64,000 nt of DNA, taken from contig NZ_JANHLK010000012.1 of the NCBI RefSeq assembly GCF_028682635.1, positions 124,001-188,000 of the forward strand, in the 5' to 3' direction. A program made the position numbers and the translations under genes. How positions within the stretch are numbered: the stretch's first letter is position 1; every line of letters starts with the position of its first letter. This document shows positions 10,983-18,761 of this stretch, one piece after another. The notes below the pieces were generated by a model, which was not told the origin of the DNA, searched no databases, and saw only the letters and a program-made list of their open reading frames with translations. This DNA is from Pseudomonas putida. GTDB taxonomy: Bacteria; Pseudomonadota; Gammaproteobacteria; Pseudomonadales; Pseudomonadaceae.

Positions 10983-11012
10983 AAAAAAACGCAGCCCTGA
11001 GCCGCGTTTGTT
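10983..11012. terminator. Terminator-like hairpin
   Basis: AAAACGCAGC-CCTGA-GCCGCGTTT with A- and T-runs on either side forms an imperfect terminator hairpin. On the minus strand it would end the small lipoprotein transcript. It is similar in sequence to the terminator at 11354. Confidence 0.65.
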
Positions 11013-11061
11013 TTTACACCTGAACGTTACGAAACCTTGGTCTCAGAAGTCTGCGCCCTGC

Positions 11062-11232
11062 CTAATTGTGGTACACGGGAGGCGGCTGTAAACAGTCAGG
11101 ATCGTACGGATTCATATCGCATTTATAGGCCAGTTCATGGCCGAATCTCCGGCTGTACTCCTCAGTAAACAGCTCGGCATTTGCACATCCGAAAAGGGCT
11201 ATCAATAGGATGATTACTATCACTTCTTTCAT
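11062..11232 (-). CDS. Small hypothetical lipoprotein (56 aa)
   Basis: A short frame from ATG at 11232 to TAG at 11062 encodes 56 residues. GGGAGAGCAC directly precedes the ATG. The product starts MKEVIVIILLIALFGCANAE: one lysine, a hydrophobic core and a good lipobox (LFGC), so it should be exported and lipidated at Cys16. The mature part is about 40 residues and polar, with two more cysteines (Cys38 and Cys47) and a PPP near the C-terminus. It sits alone between two related terminators. I do not recognise the family. Start, signal and gene boundaries are all coherent, so I think it is a real gene. Confidence 0.7.
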   Translation of the reverse strand: MKEVIVIILLIALFGCANAELFTEEYSRRFGHELAYKCDMNPYDPDCLQPPPVYHN

Positions 11233-11353
11233 GTGCTCTCCCGTTTTTGAAGAGCATAGAACTCAAGGTCAAGCGCTACCCATCATTCCCTTCTGATTCG
11301 CTTGTGGGAAGTCTCTGATGTATCGCTGAGGCGTGTAGGACTGACCGGAAGGC

Positions 11354-11389
11354 AAAAAAAAGCGCGACCCTCGGGCCGCGCTTTTTTTT
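11354..11389. terminator. Rho-independent terminator of the amine oxidase gene
   Basis: AAAAAAAAGCGCG and CGCGCTTTTTTTT pair around a CCCTCGGG-rich loop just beyond the stop of the amine oxidase gene on the minus strand. Confidence 0.88.
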
Positions 11390-11400
11390 ACGCCTGAACG

Positions 11401-13134
11401 TTACTGCGCCTTGGTGACCGTGGTCGCCGCTGGCTTCTTCGCTTGCTCAGTCTTTTTCACGGGTGCCTTGGCCGAGGTTTTTTTCGTTTCGGTTTTCTTC
11501 GCCGGCGCTTTGGCCGGGGCCTTCTTCGCAGGCTCCGCTTTCACCGGTGCCGCAGGCTTCGGCGCTTCGACCGGAGCAGGAGCAGGGGTCGGTGCCGGCG
11601 CTGGTGCAGGCGCCGGTGCGACAGGTTCTGGTGCCTTGACCGGTTCCGGCTTCTTCGCGTCATCCGAGCCGCCGAACAGGTTGGTGAAGAAGTTGCCCTT
11701 CTTCGCCGCCACCGCGCCGGCTGCAGCTGCAGCGGCTACTGGAGCGGCCTTCGGTTCAAACGATTTGCCCGCCGCCAGGTCTTCAACCTGACTGGCCGCC
11801 CGCTGACCGGTGCGCAATGCGCCTTCCAGGGTGCCCGGGTACAAGGTGTCGGTGTGCTCGCCGGCAAAGGCTACGCGCTGGATCGGGCGCTCCCACAGGC
11901 GCCAGAACTTGCTGATCTGGCCTGGGCCGAAGGCCAGGTAAGCGCCGCCCATCGAAGGGTCGGTGCTGTAGCGGCGGATTTCATAACCGGTGAACGAACC
12001 GCGCGCCTGTGGATAAAACGCGTGCAGGCGGATCAGCACCTGATCGACCATCTGCTTGTCGCCGAACGCCTGCATGACCCGTGCGTTATCGCCGGACAGG
12101 TTGATCACCACGTTGGCGCCGCCCTTCAAGGCCGGTTCGATCCACAACATGCCGAGGCCGGTGTTGCTATAGATCTCACCGGACATGCGCGCCTTGGGTT
12201 CCCACACCGGCGTCTTGAACTTCAGCATGATCTGGTCGCGCCAGCCGTAGTTGGTGCCCTTGATCGCCGCCAGGTGCTGGGCGTCCAGCGCCGGGGTCAT
12301 CTGGATCTTGTTCAGCGCGCGCAGAGGCACGGCCAGTACGACGTAGTCAGCCTGATAGCCGACGCTGCCGACCTTGACGGTGACGCCGTCCTTGTCCTGG
12401 ATGATGGCCGAGACCGGGGAGCTGGTCTTGATGGTTTTCAGCTGCTTGACGAAGGCCTGGGCCAGCACCGGGCTGCCGCCGACCAGGCGCGAAGCGCGCA
12501 GGTCACGGTCGGAAACGCCACGGTAAACGCTGCTCTGCTGGGCGAAGTACAGCAGCGAGATACGCGAAGGCTCGTCATAACGGGTACGAATCTGCTGGTT
12601 TACCAACTGACGGGCAGTGGCCGGCAGGGTCAGGCGATCGAGCCAGTTGGACACGTTGATCTGGTCCAGGGCGTGCAGCGTGTTGTTCGCCGACGGGTTT
12701 TGCGGGTCTTCGATCGAGCGCGCCAGGTCGTCCACGGTCTTTTCGTAGCGCTTGAGCGCTTCAGCCGTGGTTGGATCCTTGGTGGCCAGGTCGGCGGCGG
12801 TGTAATACACGCCATCGATCAGGTAGCTCGGGGTGCGCACGAATTCAGGGGCTGGCGTGGTACTCAGCTTGAATTCCGAGACATACTTGTTCAGGACCGG
12901 CTGGGTCTTGTTGTTGCCGATCCACTCGCTGGTGGCCATGCCGGAGCGACCGCCCAGGCTCGGCTTGGCTTCCAGCAGCGTGACCTGCCAGCCCTTGTTC
13001 TGCAGCTCATAAGCAGCCGTGAGGCCCGAGACCCCACCGCCGATCACGATCGCGGTCTTATCCTTTGCCAGCGCAGACACGCTGAACAGCCCCAACATCA
13101 CCAGCGCACAGGCGCGCAGCCAACCGACAGACAT
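11401..13134 (-). CDS. Flavin-containing monoamine oxidase family protein with Ala/Pro/Lys-rich tail
   Basis: This is a 577-residue FAD-dependent amine oxidase-like protein. Residues 1-23 form a signal sequence (LRACALVMLGLFSVSALA), suggesting export. The dinucleotide fold AIVIGGGVSGLTAAYEL lies at about 29, followed by LLEAKPSLGGRSG. The C-terminal FAD contact FAGEHTDTLYPGTLEGAL lies near 430. The substrate is unknown. After about residue 455 comes a 120-residue low-complexity tail of Ala, Pro and Lys with KKTETKK/APAKKA repeats, resembling histone-H1-like AlgP tails and not part of the oxidase fold. The gene is divergent from bioA. The catalytic fold is sure; the role of the tail is not. 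Confidence 0.88.
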   Translation of the reverse strand: MSVGWLRACALVMLGLFSVSALAKDKTAIVIGGGVSGLTAAYELQNKGWQVTLLEAKPSLGGRSGMATSEWIGNNKTQPVLNKYVSEFKLSTTPAPEFVRTPSYLIDGVYYTAADLATKDPTTAEALKRYEKTVDDLARSIEDPQNPSANNTLHALDQINVSNWLDRLTLPATARQLVNQQIRTRYDEPSRISLLYFAQQSSVYRGVSDRDLRASRLVGGSPVLAQAFVKQLKTIKTSSPVSAIIQDKDGVTVKVGSVGYQADYVVLAVPLRALNKIQMTPALDAQHLAAIKGTNYGWRDQIMLKFKTPVWEPKARMSGEIYSNTGLGMLWIEPALKGGANVVINLSGDNARVMQAFGDKQMVDQVLIRLHAFYPQARGSFTGYEIRRYSTDPSMGGAYLAFGPGQISKFWRLWERPIQRVAFAGEHTDTLYPGTLEGALRTGQRAASQVEDLAAGKSFEPKAAPVAAAAAAGAVAAKKGNFFTNLFGGSDDAKKPEPVKAPEPVAPAPAPAPAPTPAPAPVEAPKPAAPVKAEPAKKAPAKAPAKKTETKKTSAKAPVKKTEQAKKPAATTVTKAQ

Positions 13135-13355
13135 TCTGCGAACTCCGGAAATTCAGGAAAAAATAGCGGTTTTGCGAGCCAGGCGGCTCTAGAACCGCGA
13201 AGGATACGTCAGCCGTCAGACGCCCGCCAGCAACGTCTACCGCCCTATACAAAGTAGCTCAATCGACACAATGGGTTGTTCCCGAGGCACGCATTGCATA
13301 GGCTTGCGCGATTGTATGTCCGCGCATGTCACGGAACGCCTCGAGGAGACTGAAC

Positions 13356-14762
13356 ATGGGCCTGAATAATCAGTGGATGCAACGCGATCTCGCGGTGTTG
13401 TGGCATCCCTGCACCCAGATGAAAGATCACGAACAACTTCCGCTGATCCCGATCAAGCGCGGTGAAGGCGTGTGGCTGGAAGATTTCGAAGGCAAACGCT
13501 ACCTCGATGCGGTCAGCTCCTGGTGGGTGAACGTGTTCGGTCATGCCAATCCGCGCATCAACCAGCGCATCAAGGATCAGGTCGATCAACTTGAGCACGT
13601 GATCCTCGCCGGCTTCAGCCATCAGCCGGTGATCGAGCTGTCCGAGCGCCTGGTGAAGATGACGCCCGAAGGCCTGACCCGGTGTTTCTACGCCGATAAC
13701 GGTTCGTCGTGCATCGAAGTCGCGCTGAAAATGAGCTTTCACTACTGGCTCAACCGCGGCCAACCGAACAAGAAGCGCTTCGTCACCCTGACCAACAGCT
13801 ACCACGGCGAAACCATGGCGGCGATGTCGGTGGGCGACGTGCCGCTGTTTACCGAGACCTACAAGGCGCTGCTGCTCGACACCATCAAGGTGCCAAGCCC
13901 CGATTGCTACCTGCGCCCGGAAGGCATGAGCTGGGAAGAACACTCGCGCAGCATGTTCGCCGCCATGGAACAGACCCTGGCCGAAAACCATGACACGGTC
14001 GCGGCCGTGATCGTCGAGCCGCTGATCCAGGGCGCCGGCGGCATGCGCATGTACCACCCGGTGTACCTCAAGCTGCTGCGCGAAGCCTGCGATCGTTATG
14101 GCGTGCACCTGATCCACGACGAAATCGCCGTCGGCTTCGGCCGCACCGGGACGATGTTCGCCTGTGAGCAGGCCGGCATCCGTCCGGACTTCCTCTGCCT
14201 GTCCAAGGCCCTGACCGGCGGCTACCTGCCGCTGGCGGCGTGCCTGACCACCGACGACGTCTACAGCGCCTTCTACGACGACTACCCGACCCTGCGCGCC
14301 TTCCTCCATTCCCACAGTTACACCGGCAACCCGCTGGCGTGCGCGGCAGCCCTGGCGACGCTGGATATCTTCGAAGAAGACAACGTCATCGCGAACAACA
14401 AGGCTTTGGCCCAGCGCATGGCCTCGTCCACCGCGCACCTGGCCGATCACCCGAACGTCAGCGAAGTGCGCCAGACCGGCATGGTGCTGGCCATCGAGAT
14501 GGTCAAGGACAAGGCCAGTAAAGAGGCTTATCCGTGGCAGGAACGTCGCGGCCTGAAGGTGTTCCAGCATGCGCTGGAGCGCGGTGCGCTGCTGCGGCCG
14601 TTGGGCAGCGTGGTGTATTTCCTGCCGCCTTACGTAATCACCCCGGAGCAAATCGACTTTCTTGCCGAAGTGGCCAGTGAAGGGATCGACATCGCCACCC
14701 GCGAGAGCGTCAGCGTGGCGGTGCCGAAGGACTTTCATCCGGGGTTCCGTGATCCGGGTTGA
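13356..14762 (+). CDS. bioA: Adenosylmethionine-8-amino-7-oxononanoate aminotransferase
   Basis: BioA converts 7-keto-8-aminopelargonate to 7,8-diaminopelargonate in biotin synthesis, using S-adenosylmethionine as amino donor. The 468-residue protein is a class-III PLP aminotransferase. It shows the BioA-specific WHPCTQMKDHE near the start and SSWWVNVFGHANP at about 50. DEIAVGFGRTGTMFA and the PLP lysine in LSKALTGGYLP (about residue 290) follow, then HSHSYTGNPLACAAALATL. The ATG at 13356 has GAGGAGACTGAAC before it; an upstream in-frame start at 13326 is rejected. The other biotin genes are not here, matching the scattered location in pseudomonads. It is transcribed toward rsmE. Confidence 0.95.
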   Translation: MGLNNQWMQRDLAVLWHPCTQMKDHEQLPLIPIKRGEGVWLEDFEGKRYLDAVSSWWVNVFGHANPRINQRIKDQVDQLEHVILAGFSHQPVIELSERLVKMTPEGLTRCFYADNGSSCIEVALKMSFHYWLNRGQPNKKRFVTLTNSYHGETMAAMSVGDVPLFTETYKALLLDTIKVPSPDCYLRPEGMSWEEHSRSMFAAMEQTLAENHDTVAAVIVEPLIQGAGGMRMYHPVYLKLLREACDRYGVHLIHDEIAVGFGRTGTMFACEQAGIRPDFLCLSKALTGGYLPLAACLTTDDVYSAFYDDYPTLRAFLHSHSYTGNPLACAAALATLDIFEEDNVIANNKALAQRMASSTAHLADHPNVSEVRQTGMVLAIEMVKDKASKEAYPWQERRGLKVFQHALERGALLRPLGSVVYFLPPYVITPEQIDFLAEVASEGIDIATRESVSVAVPKDFHPGFRDPG

Positions 14763-14804
14763 TTGATTTCACCGGATCTTCTGTGGTGTCTGGTCTGCCG
14801 CTTT

Positions 14805-14890
14805 CGCTGGCAAGCCAGCTCCTACAGGTCGGATGTCGCCCCACATTTTTGCCGCAACCACATATTCTGTAGGAGCTGGCTTGCCAGCGA
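14805..14890. repeat. Paired REP element
   Basis: CGCTGGCAAGCCAGCTCCTACAG and its reverse complement face each other with about 40 bases between, in the bioA-rsmE gap. Confidence 0.9.
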
Positions 14891-14941
14891 TAAGGTCGGC
14901 ACGACCTTCAGACGCTACACACCCTTTTTCAGAGATCCCGC

Positions 14942-15661
14942 ATGAGACTGTCCCGCTTCTTCATCGACGCCCCCCTGAGCACCGGCGAGCACGAGCTGCC
15001 CGAGGCCCAGGCCCATTACATCGGTCGCGTGCTGCGCATGGCCGAGGGCGATGCGTTGCAACTGTTCGACGGTTCCGGCCATGAATTTCGCGGCACACTG
15101 GTGGAGGTCGGGAAAAAACGCGTGGTCGTCCAGATCAACGAGCAGTTCGCCGGGCAGGTGGAATCGCCGTTGCAGATCCACCTCGGCCAGGGTTTGTCCC
15201 GTGGCGAGCGCATGGACTGGGCAATCCAGAAAGCCACCGAATTGGGCGTGACTGAAATCACCCCGATCTTCAGTGAACGCTGTGAAGTCCGCCTCAAGGA
15301 CGAACGCGCCGACAAACGCCTGCTGCACTGGCGCCAGGTGGCGATCAGCGCTTGCGAGCAATGCGGCCGCTCACGGGTACCGGTGATTCATCCGCCGGTG
15401 CTGTTGGGTGACTGGATCAAGCAGACTGAGGCCGAGTTGAAATTGGTGCTGCATCCGGTGGCCGAGCCGTTGGTGAGCCACGCCAAGCCCGGGACGCTGG
15501 CGTTCTTGATTGGGCCGGAGGGTGGTTTGTCCGATGCCGAGGTCGATCAGGCCAAGGCCAGCGGCTTCCATGCCGCCCGCCTCGGCCCGCGAGTGTTGCG
15601 CACCGAAACCGCGCCGGTTGTGGCACTGGCAGTGGCCCAGCAGCTCTGGGGTGACTTCTAG
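14942..15661 (+). CDS. rsmE: 16S rRNA (uracil(1498)-N(3))-methyltransferase
   Basis: RsmE methylates N3 of U1498 in helix 44 of 16S rRNA. The 239-residue product has the PUA-like N-terminal domain (HYIGRVLRMAEGD, LFDGSG) followed by the SPOUT methyltransferase fold. Its AdoMet knot motifs are FLIGPEGGLSDAE at about residue 187 and LGPRVLRTETAPVVAL near the C-terminus; both are diagnostic. KATELGVTEITPIFSERC is the other conserved block. The gene follows bioA across a REP pair, the same order as in P. aeruginosa. Nothing unusual is seen. Confidence 0.96.
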   Translation: MRLSRFFIDAPLSTGEHELPEAQAHYIGRVLRMAEGDALQLFDGSGHEFRGTLVEVGKKRVVVQINEQFAGQVESPLQIHLGQGLSRGERMDWAIQKATELGVTEITPIFSERCEVRLKDERADKRLLHWRQVAISACEQCGRSRVPVIHPPVLLGDWIKQTEAELKLVLHPVAEPLVSHAKPGTLAFLIGPEGGLSDAEVDQAKASGFHAARLGPRVLRTETAPVVALAVAQQLWGDF

Positions 15662-15664
15662 GAC

Positions 15665-15762
15665 GCTATCGCCAGCAGGCTGGCTCCCACATTGAATTTT
15701 GGGTGTTCACCGTTTCGAGTTCACTGGAAATCTCCTGTGGGAGCCAGCCTGCTGGCGATGGC
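15665..15762. repeat. Paired REP element (GCTGGCGATGG class)
   Basis: GCTATCGCCAGCAGGCTGGCTCCCACA and TGTGGGAGCCAGCCTGCTGGCGATGGC are inverted arms separated by about 44 bases, between the convergent rsmE and trhA genes. Same class as 17412 and 44064. Confidence 0.9.
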
Positions 15763-15773
15763 CGCGACGCGGT

Positions 15774-16391
15774 CTAAAGGACGTAAAAGAAAATCGCCAC
15801 AAAGTGCAGCAGGCTCCCGGCGATGACAAACAGGTGCCAGATCCCGTGGGCGTGGCGCAGTCGACTGTCCAAGGCAAAAAAGACGATGCCCACCGTATAA
15901 AAAATTCCCCCCGACGCCAGCCAGGCAAACCCGGTAGTACCGAGTGCCGCCAGCAACGGCTTGACCGCCACCAGTACGATCCAGCCCATTACCGCATAGA
16001 TCACGATCGACAGGACCCGCGCTTCCGACCTCGGCTTGATTTCCTGCAGGATGCCGATCAGCGCCAGCCCCCAGACAATCCCGAACAAGGTCCAGCCCCA
16101 GGGCCCGCGCAGGGTCACCAGGCAGAACGGCGTGTAGCTGCCGGCGATCAACAGGTAGATCGAGAAGTGATCGACCTTCTGCATGATCGCTTTCTTGCGT
16201 CCGCGCACGCTGTGGTACACGGTCGATGCGCTGTACAGCACCAGCAAGGTGAAGGCGTAGATCGCCATGCTGACGATCTTCCACGGACTGCCGTCGAGGC
16301 TGGCGACCACGATCAGCCACACACCACCGACAAACGCCGCCACTGCCCCGACCAGATGCGTCCAGGCGTTCAATCTTTCCCCGTGATACAT
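15774..16391 (-). CDS. trhA: Hemolysin III family / PAQR-type membrane protein
   Basis: This is a 205-residue inner-membrane protein of the YqfA/hemolysin III (PAQR-related) family with seven predicted helices. Conserved family marks are the N-terminal GERLNAWTHLVG, SASTVYHS after helix 3, KVDHFSIYLLIAGSYTPF, and the final HAHGIWHLFVIAGSLLHF; these supply the His/Asp/Ser cluster thought to bind a metal. Bacterial members affect membrane energetics or lipid composition (TrhA in E. coli). The hemolysin name is historical and should not be read as a toxin. It is divergent from mdcR. Confidence 0.88.
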   Translation of the reverse strand: MYHGERLNAWTHLVGAVAAFVGGVWLIVVASLDGSPWKIVSMAIYAFTLLVLYSASTVYHSVRGRKKAIMQKVDHFSIYLLIAGSYTPFCLVTLRGPWGWTLFGIVWGLALIGILQEIKPRSEARVLSIVIYAVMGWIVLVAVKPLLAALGTTGFAWLASGGIFYTVGIVFFALDSRLRHAHGIWHLFVIAGSLLHFVAIFFYVL

Positions 16392-16483
16392 CGTTTACCC
16401 CACCTCGAAAATCGATAAAGCGCGATTGCGCGATTCAACCCGCATGCGTGCACAATCGGGTTATTCCAAAAAGAGTTCACCCC

Positions 16484-17398
16484 ATGCTGATCGATGAAGA
16501 GTTGACCCTGAAAAAACTCGAGGTGTTCCTGGCCTTCATGCGCACAGGCAACCTGGCCCGCGCCGCTGCCGAATTGCAGACCAGTAACGTTAGCGTACAT
16601 CGGGCCATCCACTCCCTTGAAAGCGCCCTGCGCTGCCCCTTGTTCAAGCACGAGGGGCGTAACCTGACGCCGTTGGAAAGCGCCTACGTGCTCGAAGAAC
16701 GGGCGCAGAAGCTGATTCAGGATGTGGTGGAAACCGTGCGCCTGACCCGCGAAGCCGCCGGCTTTTCCGCGGAACGTTTCAAGCTGGGCTCGCTGTACTC
16801 ACTGACGGTGAAGACCGTGCCGCAGCTGATCATGGGCCTGAAGATCCGCCGCAGCGAACTCAACATCGACCTGATCCTGGGCTCCAACTTCGACCTGTTG
16901 TACAAGCTCAAGAACATGGAAGTCGACGCGATCCTGGTGTCCCTGGACGAGAGCATCAACGACCCGGATTGCGAGCAGATCCCGCTGTTTTCCGACGACA
17001 TCTTCCTCGCCACGCCCGCCGACTCCAGGTTCGCCCAGCGCAGCGAAGTCGACCTGGCCGAGGTCCGCGACGAAACCTTCATCACCCTGACCCAGGGCTT
17101 CGCCACGCATCAGGACGGGAAGCGGGTATTCGAGCAGGCAGGGTTCGAGCCGAAGGTAGCGATGCAGGTCAACGACATCTTCACCCTGCTGAGCATGGTC
17201 AGCTCGGGCGTCGGGTATGCGTTGCTGCCGGGGCGGATTGCGGCGGTGTATGAGAACCGGGTGAAGCTGATTGCGTTGCAGGAGAAGTATCGGTTGCAAC
17301 AGCACATTGGCGTGGTGTTCCTGAAGGCCAAGGAACGCGATCCGAATTTGCTGGCGTTGCTGGCGGAGTGCCGGATGTATGCCAATCGCCAGGCTTGA
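16484..17398 (+). CDS. mdcR: LysR-family regulator of malonate utilisation
   Basis: This is a 304-residue LysR-type transcription factor. The winged helix-turn-helix occupies about residues 10-70 (LEVFLAFMRTGNLARAAAELQ, SVHRAIHSLESAL), followed by a periplasmic-binding-protein-like effector domain. Sequence character and location next to the malonate genes match MdcR of other pseudomonads, which activates the operon in response to malonate. The ATG at 16484 is preferred over the extended frame from 16448. It is convergent with madM, an arrangement that keeps the activator at the far end of the operon from its promoter. The DNA-binding domain is certain and the specific role is inferred from context. 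Confidence 0.88.
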   Translation: MLIDEELTLKKLEVFLAFMRTGNLARAAAELQTSNVSVHRAIHSLESALRCPLFKHEGRNLTPLESAYVLEERAQKLIQDVVETVRLTREAAGFSAERFKLGSLYSLTVKTVPQLIMGLKIRRSELNIDLILGSNFDLLYKLKNMEVDAILVSLDESINDPDCEQIPLFSDDIFLATPADSRFAQRSEVDLAEVRDETFITLTQGFATHQDGKRVFEQAGFEPKVAMQVNDIFTLLSMVSSGVGYALLPGRIAAVYENRVKLIALQEKYRLQQHIGVVFLKAKERDPNLLALLAECRMYANRQA

Positions 17399-17411
17399 AA
17401 CCGAGTCGCCC

Positions 17412-17488
17412 CCATCGCCAGCAGGCTGGCTCCCACAGTGGGTGTGCAAACCCTATTCCCCCTGTGGGAGCCAGCCTGCTGGCGATGG
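17412..17488. repeat. Paired REP element (GCTGGCGATGG class)
   Basis: CCATCGCCAGCAGGCTGGCTCCCACA and its near-perfect reverse complement are separated by about 25 bases, in the gap between the convergent mdcR and madM genes. Confidence 0.9.
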
Positions 17489-17517
17489 CGTCAGCCCAGA
17501 CAACTCAAAATCTGAAA

Positions 17518-18282
17518 TCAGCCAACAATCCCCCGAACAATGAAGTACAACAACGAAGGCCCCAGCAAGCACCCAAGCCCGGTGTGGAATGTCGCTGTCA
17601 ACGCACCATAAGGTACCAACCGCCGATCCGTCGCCGCCAGCCCCGCCGTCACACCGCTCACCGTGCCAGCCAGCCCACCAAATACCATCGCCGAACGCGG
17701 GTTATCCAGGCCCATCCAGCGCGCCGCCATCGGCGTGCCGACCATCACCAGGATCGCCTTGATCAACCCGGTGGCAATCGACAGCGCCATCACATCCGAG
17801 GTCGCGCCAATCGCCGCACCGGTCACCGGCCCGACGATGTAGGTCACCGCCCCCGCGCCAATCGTGGTCATGCTCACCGCATCACGATAACCGAACACCC
17901 AGGCCATGCACGCGCCGACAATGAACGGCAGCACCGTGCCCAGCAGCAGCGCGATCACGCCGATCAAGCCGGCCTTTTTCGCTTCGGTGGCCTGCACTTC
18001 GAACGCCGTGGCGACAATCGCGAAGTCCCGCAGCATGGCGCCGCCCATCAGGCCGATGCCGGAGAACAGCGTCAGGTCCGCCAGGCCTTTTTGTCCGCCG
18101 GTCATGGTACCGCCGACCCAGGCCAGGACCAGGCCGATGACGATCGCAATCGCCGAGCCATGGATGCGCCCGAAGGTCAGGCGTTTGGAGAGGATGACTG
18201 ACACCCACATGATCACGCCGACGAAGGCGAATGCCGTGACCAGTCCGTTGTGTTCCAGGCCTTTCTCGATGAGATCCCACAT
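17518..18282 (-). CDS. madM: Malonate transporter subunit MadM
   Basis: MadM is the larger subunit (254 residues) of the MadLM malonate:Na+ symporter of the inner membrane. The sequence is almost all hydrophobic helices with the glycine-rich family segments VIGLVLAWVGGTMTGGQKG, SGIGLMGGAMLRDFAIVATAF and YIVGPVTGAAIGATSDVMAL. It is the last gene of the operon. Its ATG lies two bases beyond the madL stop, with GTAGGAGG in the madL end, so translation is coupled. MadL and MadM together import the malonate that the Mdc enzyme decarboxylates. Confidence 0.95.
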   Translation of the reverse strand: MWDLIEKGLEHNGLVTAFAFVGVIMWVSVILSKRLTFGRIHGSAIAIVIGLVLAWVGGTMTGGQKGLADLTLFSGIGLMGGAMLRDFAIVATAFEVQATEAKKAGLIGVIALLLGTVLPFIVGACMAWVFGYRDAVSMTTIGAGAVTYIVGPVTGAAIGATSDVMALSIATGLIKAILVMVGTPMAARWMGLDNPRSAMVFGGLAGTVSGVTAGLAATDRRLVPYGALTATFHTGLGCLLGPSLLYFIVRGIVG

Positions 18283-18283
18283 A

Positions 18284-18700
18284 TCAGCGACCTCCTACTG
18301 GCGTGCCGACGGGGGAAATTTCCGCCGGTTCATCGGGCAAGGGTTCGCCTTTGTGAGTCCGGCTGATCAGGGCAATGGTGCAGCCGCACACCACCACCGA
18401 GCCGATCGCCGCCAGCACCGCCACCGGCCCGCCGTGCAAGGCCGTGACCACGTTCTGTTGCGCGGCCATCGCCACCACCACCGGAATGTACATGGCACCC
18501 CAGAAGCCAACGCCCATTTCGCAATCCTTGGTCATGCCGCCGCGTTTTTGCATCCACAACCGCGCGCAGATCAACAGGATCATCGCGATCCCGACCCCGC
18601 CGACGTTGGATTTGACCCCCAGCAGGACGCCGAGCATGTCACCCATGATCACACCTGCCAGCGTACAGAGCGCCAGCAGCGCCACACCGTAAATAATCAT
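18284..18700 (-). CDS. madL: Malonate transporter subunit MadL
   Basis: MadL is the small subunit (138 residues) of the MadLM malonate carrier. It has four hydrophobic helices, starting MIIYGVALLALCTLAGVIMGDMLGV and including NVGGVGIAMILLICARLW and GVGFWGAMYIPVVVAMAAQQNV, both typical of MadL. The frame is open up to 18820, but the start at 18700 is preceded by GAGGACGACAACA and gives the family N-terminus. It lies about 60 bases after mdcH and two bases before madM. Confidence 0.94.
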   Translation of the reverse strand: MIIYGVALLALCTLAGVIMGDMLGVLLGVKSNVGGVGIAMILLICARLWMQKRGGMTKDCEMGVGFWGAMYIPVVVAMAAQQNVVTALHGGPVAVLAAIGSVVVCGCTIALISRTHKGEPLPDEPAEISPVGTPVGGR

Positions 18701-18761
18701 TGTTGTCGTCCTCAAAGTGCATCGTCGAATGTTGTTCTTGTTGTTCGAAGCCTCAGGGTGT

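Noticed and set aside
11443..13257. 604-codon frame antisense to the amine oxidase gene
   Set aside because: Arg/Gly/Cys repeats come from reading the Ala/Pro/Lys tail backwards; no domain.
15774..16391. True haemolysin
   Set aside because: The hemolysin III name is historical. The protein is a seven-helix PAQR-type membrane protein.
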